Origin: UBA2197 sp034370465
Lineage (GTDB): Bacteria; Desulfobacterota; Desulfuromonadia; Desulfuromonadales; UBA2197
Direction of reading: 5' to 3'
NCBI GenBank assembly: GCA_034370465.1
Contig: JAXMLA010000173.1
Location: forward strand, 1-5,611
DNA length: 5,611 bases
Every line of letters starts with the position of its first letter. The stretch's first letter is position 1. Position numbers and translations under genes: made by a program. This document shows, one piece after another, positions 5,135-5,611 of the stretch. The notes under the pieces were generated by a model. The model was not told where the DNA came from and did not search any database. It saw nothing but the letters and a program-made list of their open reading frames with translations.

Positions 5135-5611
5135 CTAAGTGTTTGAATTAAAATCTAGGTTAATCTGAACCTGTTCGATCTCTAGTAAATGTAGTTTTGG
5201 TTTTTTGTACATTGAAATTCTTTCAATAGTTGCAAAAACTCTCACGTTCTCCTTGTAGAACCTTACGAAGTTTTTAGTATTTTTGCCGTTAGGGGGAAAG
5301 AGCTCAAGATTGTAGACATTACCTGCGTCAATGTACTGGAAAGTCAAACTGTCGCCTCGTGTACTTTTCAGACTGGTTATTGCCCCCTCAAGGACAACTT
5401 CCAACCCGTTGACAAAATCTGGCAAAATCTCGTTATCCGCAGTCAGATAGTCTTCAAAGTTGCCCTCATCTATCTTCGCGCTCACACCCCTGAAATTTCT
5501 GTTGGGACTAATCTCAATTTCTACAGCAGTTTCATTTACAATCGGTGAAACAAGACCCTTAAACCCATTTCGCTTTATGAGCCCATACAACTCTTTGGCG
5601 ATTCGTTGTGG
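5135..5611 (-). CDS. Unrecognised protein, C-terminal 158 residues (5' end outside window)
   Basis: The frame is open from the right edge of the window to the TAG at 5135-5137. A TTG at 5588-5590 could serve as a start, but seven more in-frame codons (PQRIAKE) lead to the edge without a stop, so the gene most likely begins outside. I do not recognise the family. The visible part is soluble-looking, with no membrane span or signal peptide. It has alternating strand-like segments (TAVEIEISPN, GLEVVLEGAITSL, DSLTFQYIDAGNVYNLELFP) and a final module NVRVFATIERISMYKKPKLHLLEIEQV that could be an OB-like or other small beta fold. Codon use is much more AT-rich than in hsdR. It lies on the same strand as hicAB, 184 bp upstream. 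Its position suggests an accessory or defence gene, but this is context only. Confidence 0.75.
   Translation of the reverse strand, partial: PQRIAKELYGLIKRNGFKGLVSPIVNETAVEIEISPNRNFRGVSAKIDEGNFEDYLTADNEILPDFVNGLEVVLEGAITSLKSTRGDSLTFQYIDAGNVYNLELFPPNGKNTKNFVRFYKENVRVFATIERISMYKKPKLHLLEIEQVQINLDFNSNT

Noticed and set aside
1..5611. CRISPR array, tRNA or rRNA genes, insertion sequence ends
   Set aside because: No regularly spaced direct repeats, no cloverleaf-like segment and no transposase reading frame were seen on either strand.

Overview
The window looks like GC-rich (roughly 55-60% by eye) proteobacterial DNA, most plausibly from the former Deltaproteobacteria (Geobacter/Desulfuromonas-like). 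That placement is inferred from codon style, the XerC C-terminus and the dif arms; no marker gene proves it. The last ~600 bases are visibly more AT-rich, which suggests separately acquired DNA.

Layout, left to right. (1) Bases 1-518, + strand: the C-terminal part of a XerC-type tyrosine recombinase with all six catalytic positions present; its start lies outside the window. (2) Bases 534-561: a 28-bp sequence with the 11-6-11 architecture and core arms of a XerC/XerD dif site, 15 bp after the recombinase stop codon. (3) Bases 613-4950, - strand: a compact set of genes in transcription order hicA (toxin), hicB (antitoxin), hsdR (type I restriction subunit R, EcoEI-like, with an N-terminal DUF4145-like domain) and a 95-residue membrane protein with two predicted spans. 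hicA and hicB overlap by 4 bp; the next two junctions are 35 and 23 bp, so the four genes probably share a transcript. (4) Bases 4951-5134: a noncoding gap with a likely HicB-controlled promoter and two palindromes. (5) Bases 5135-5611, - strand: the C-terminal part of an unrecognised protein, open through the right edge.

How they fit together: HsdR supplies ATP-driven translocation and DNA cleavage of a type I restriction complex, but hsdM and hsdS are not in the window. They would be expected further right, so hicAB and the unknown gene may sit inside the hsd locus. HicAB may stabilise the locus or act as a second defence layer.

The two most notable observations are the dif-like site immediately behind xerC and next to a defence cassette, and a 42-bp palindromic repeat element that lies in frame inside hsdR between the Walker A and DEAH motifs, adding about 14 residues without breaking the gene.
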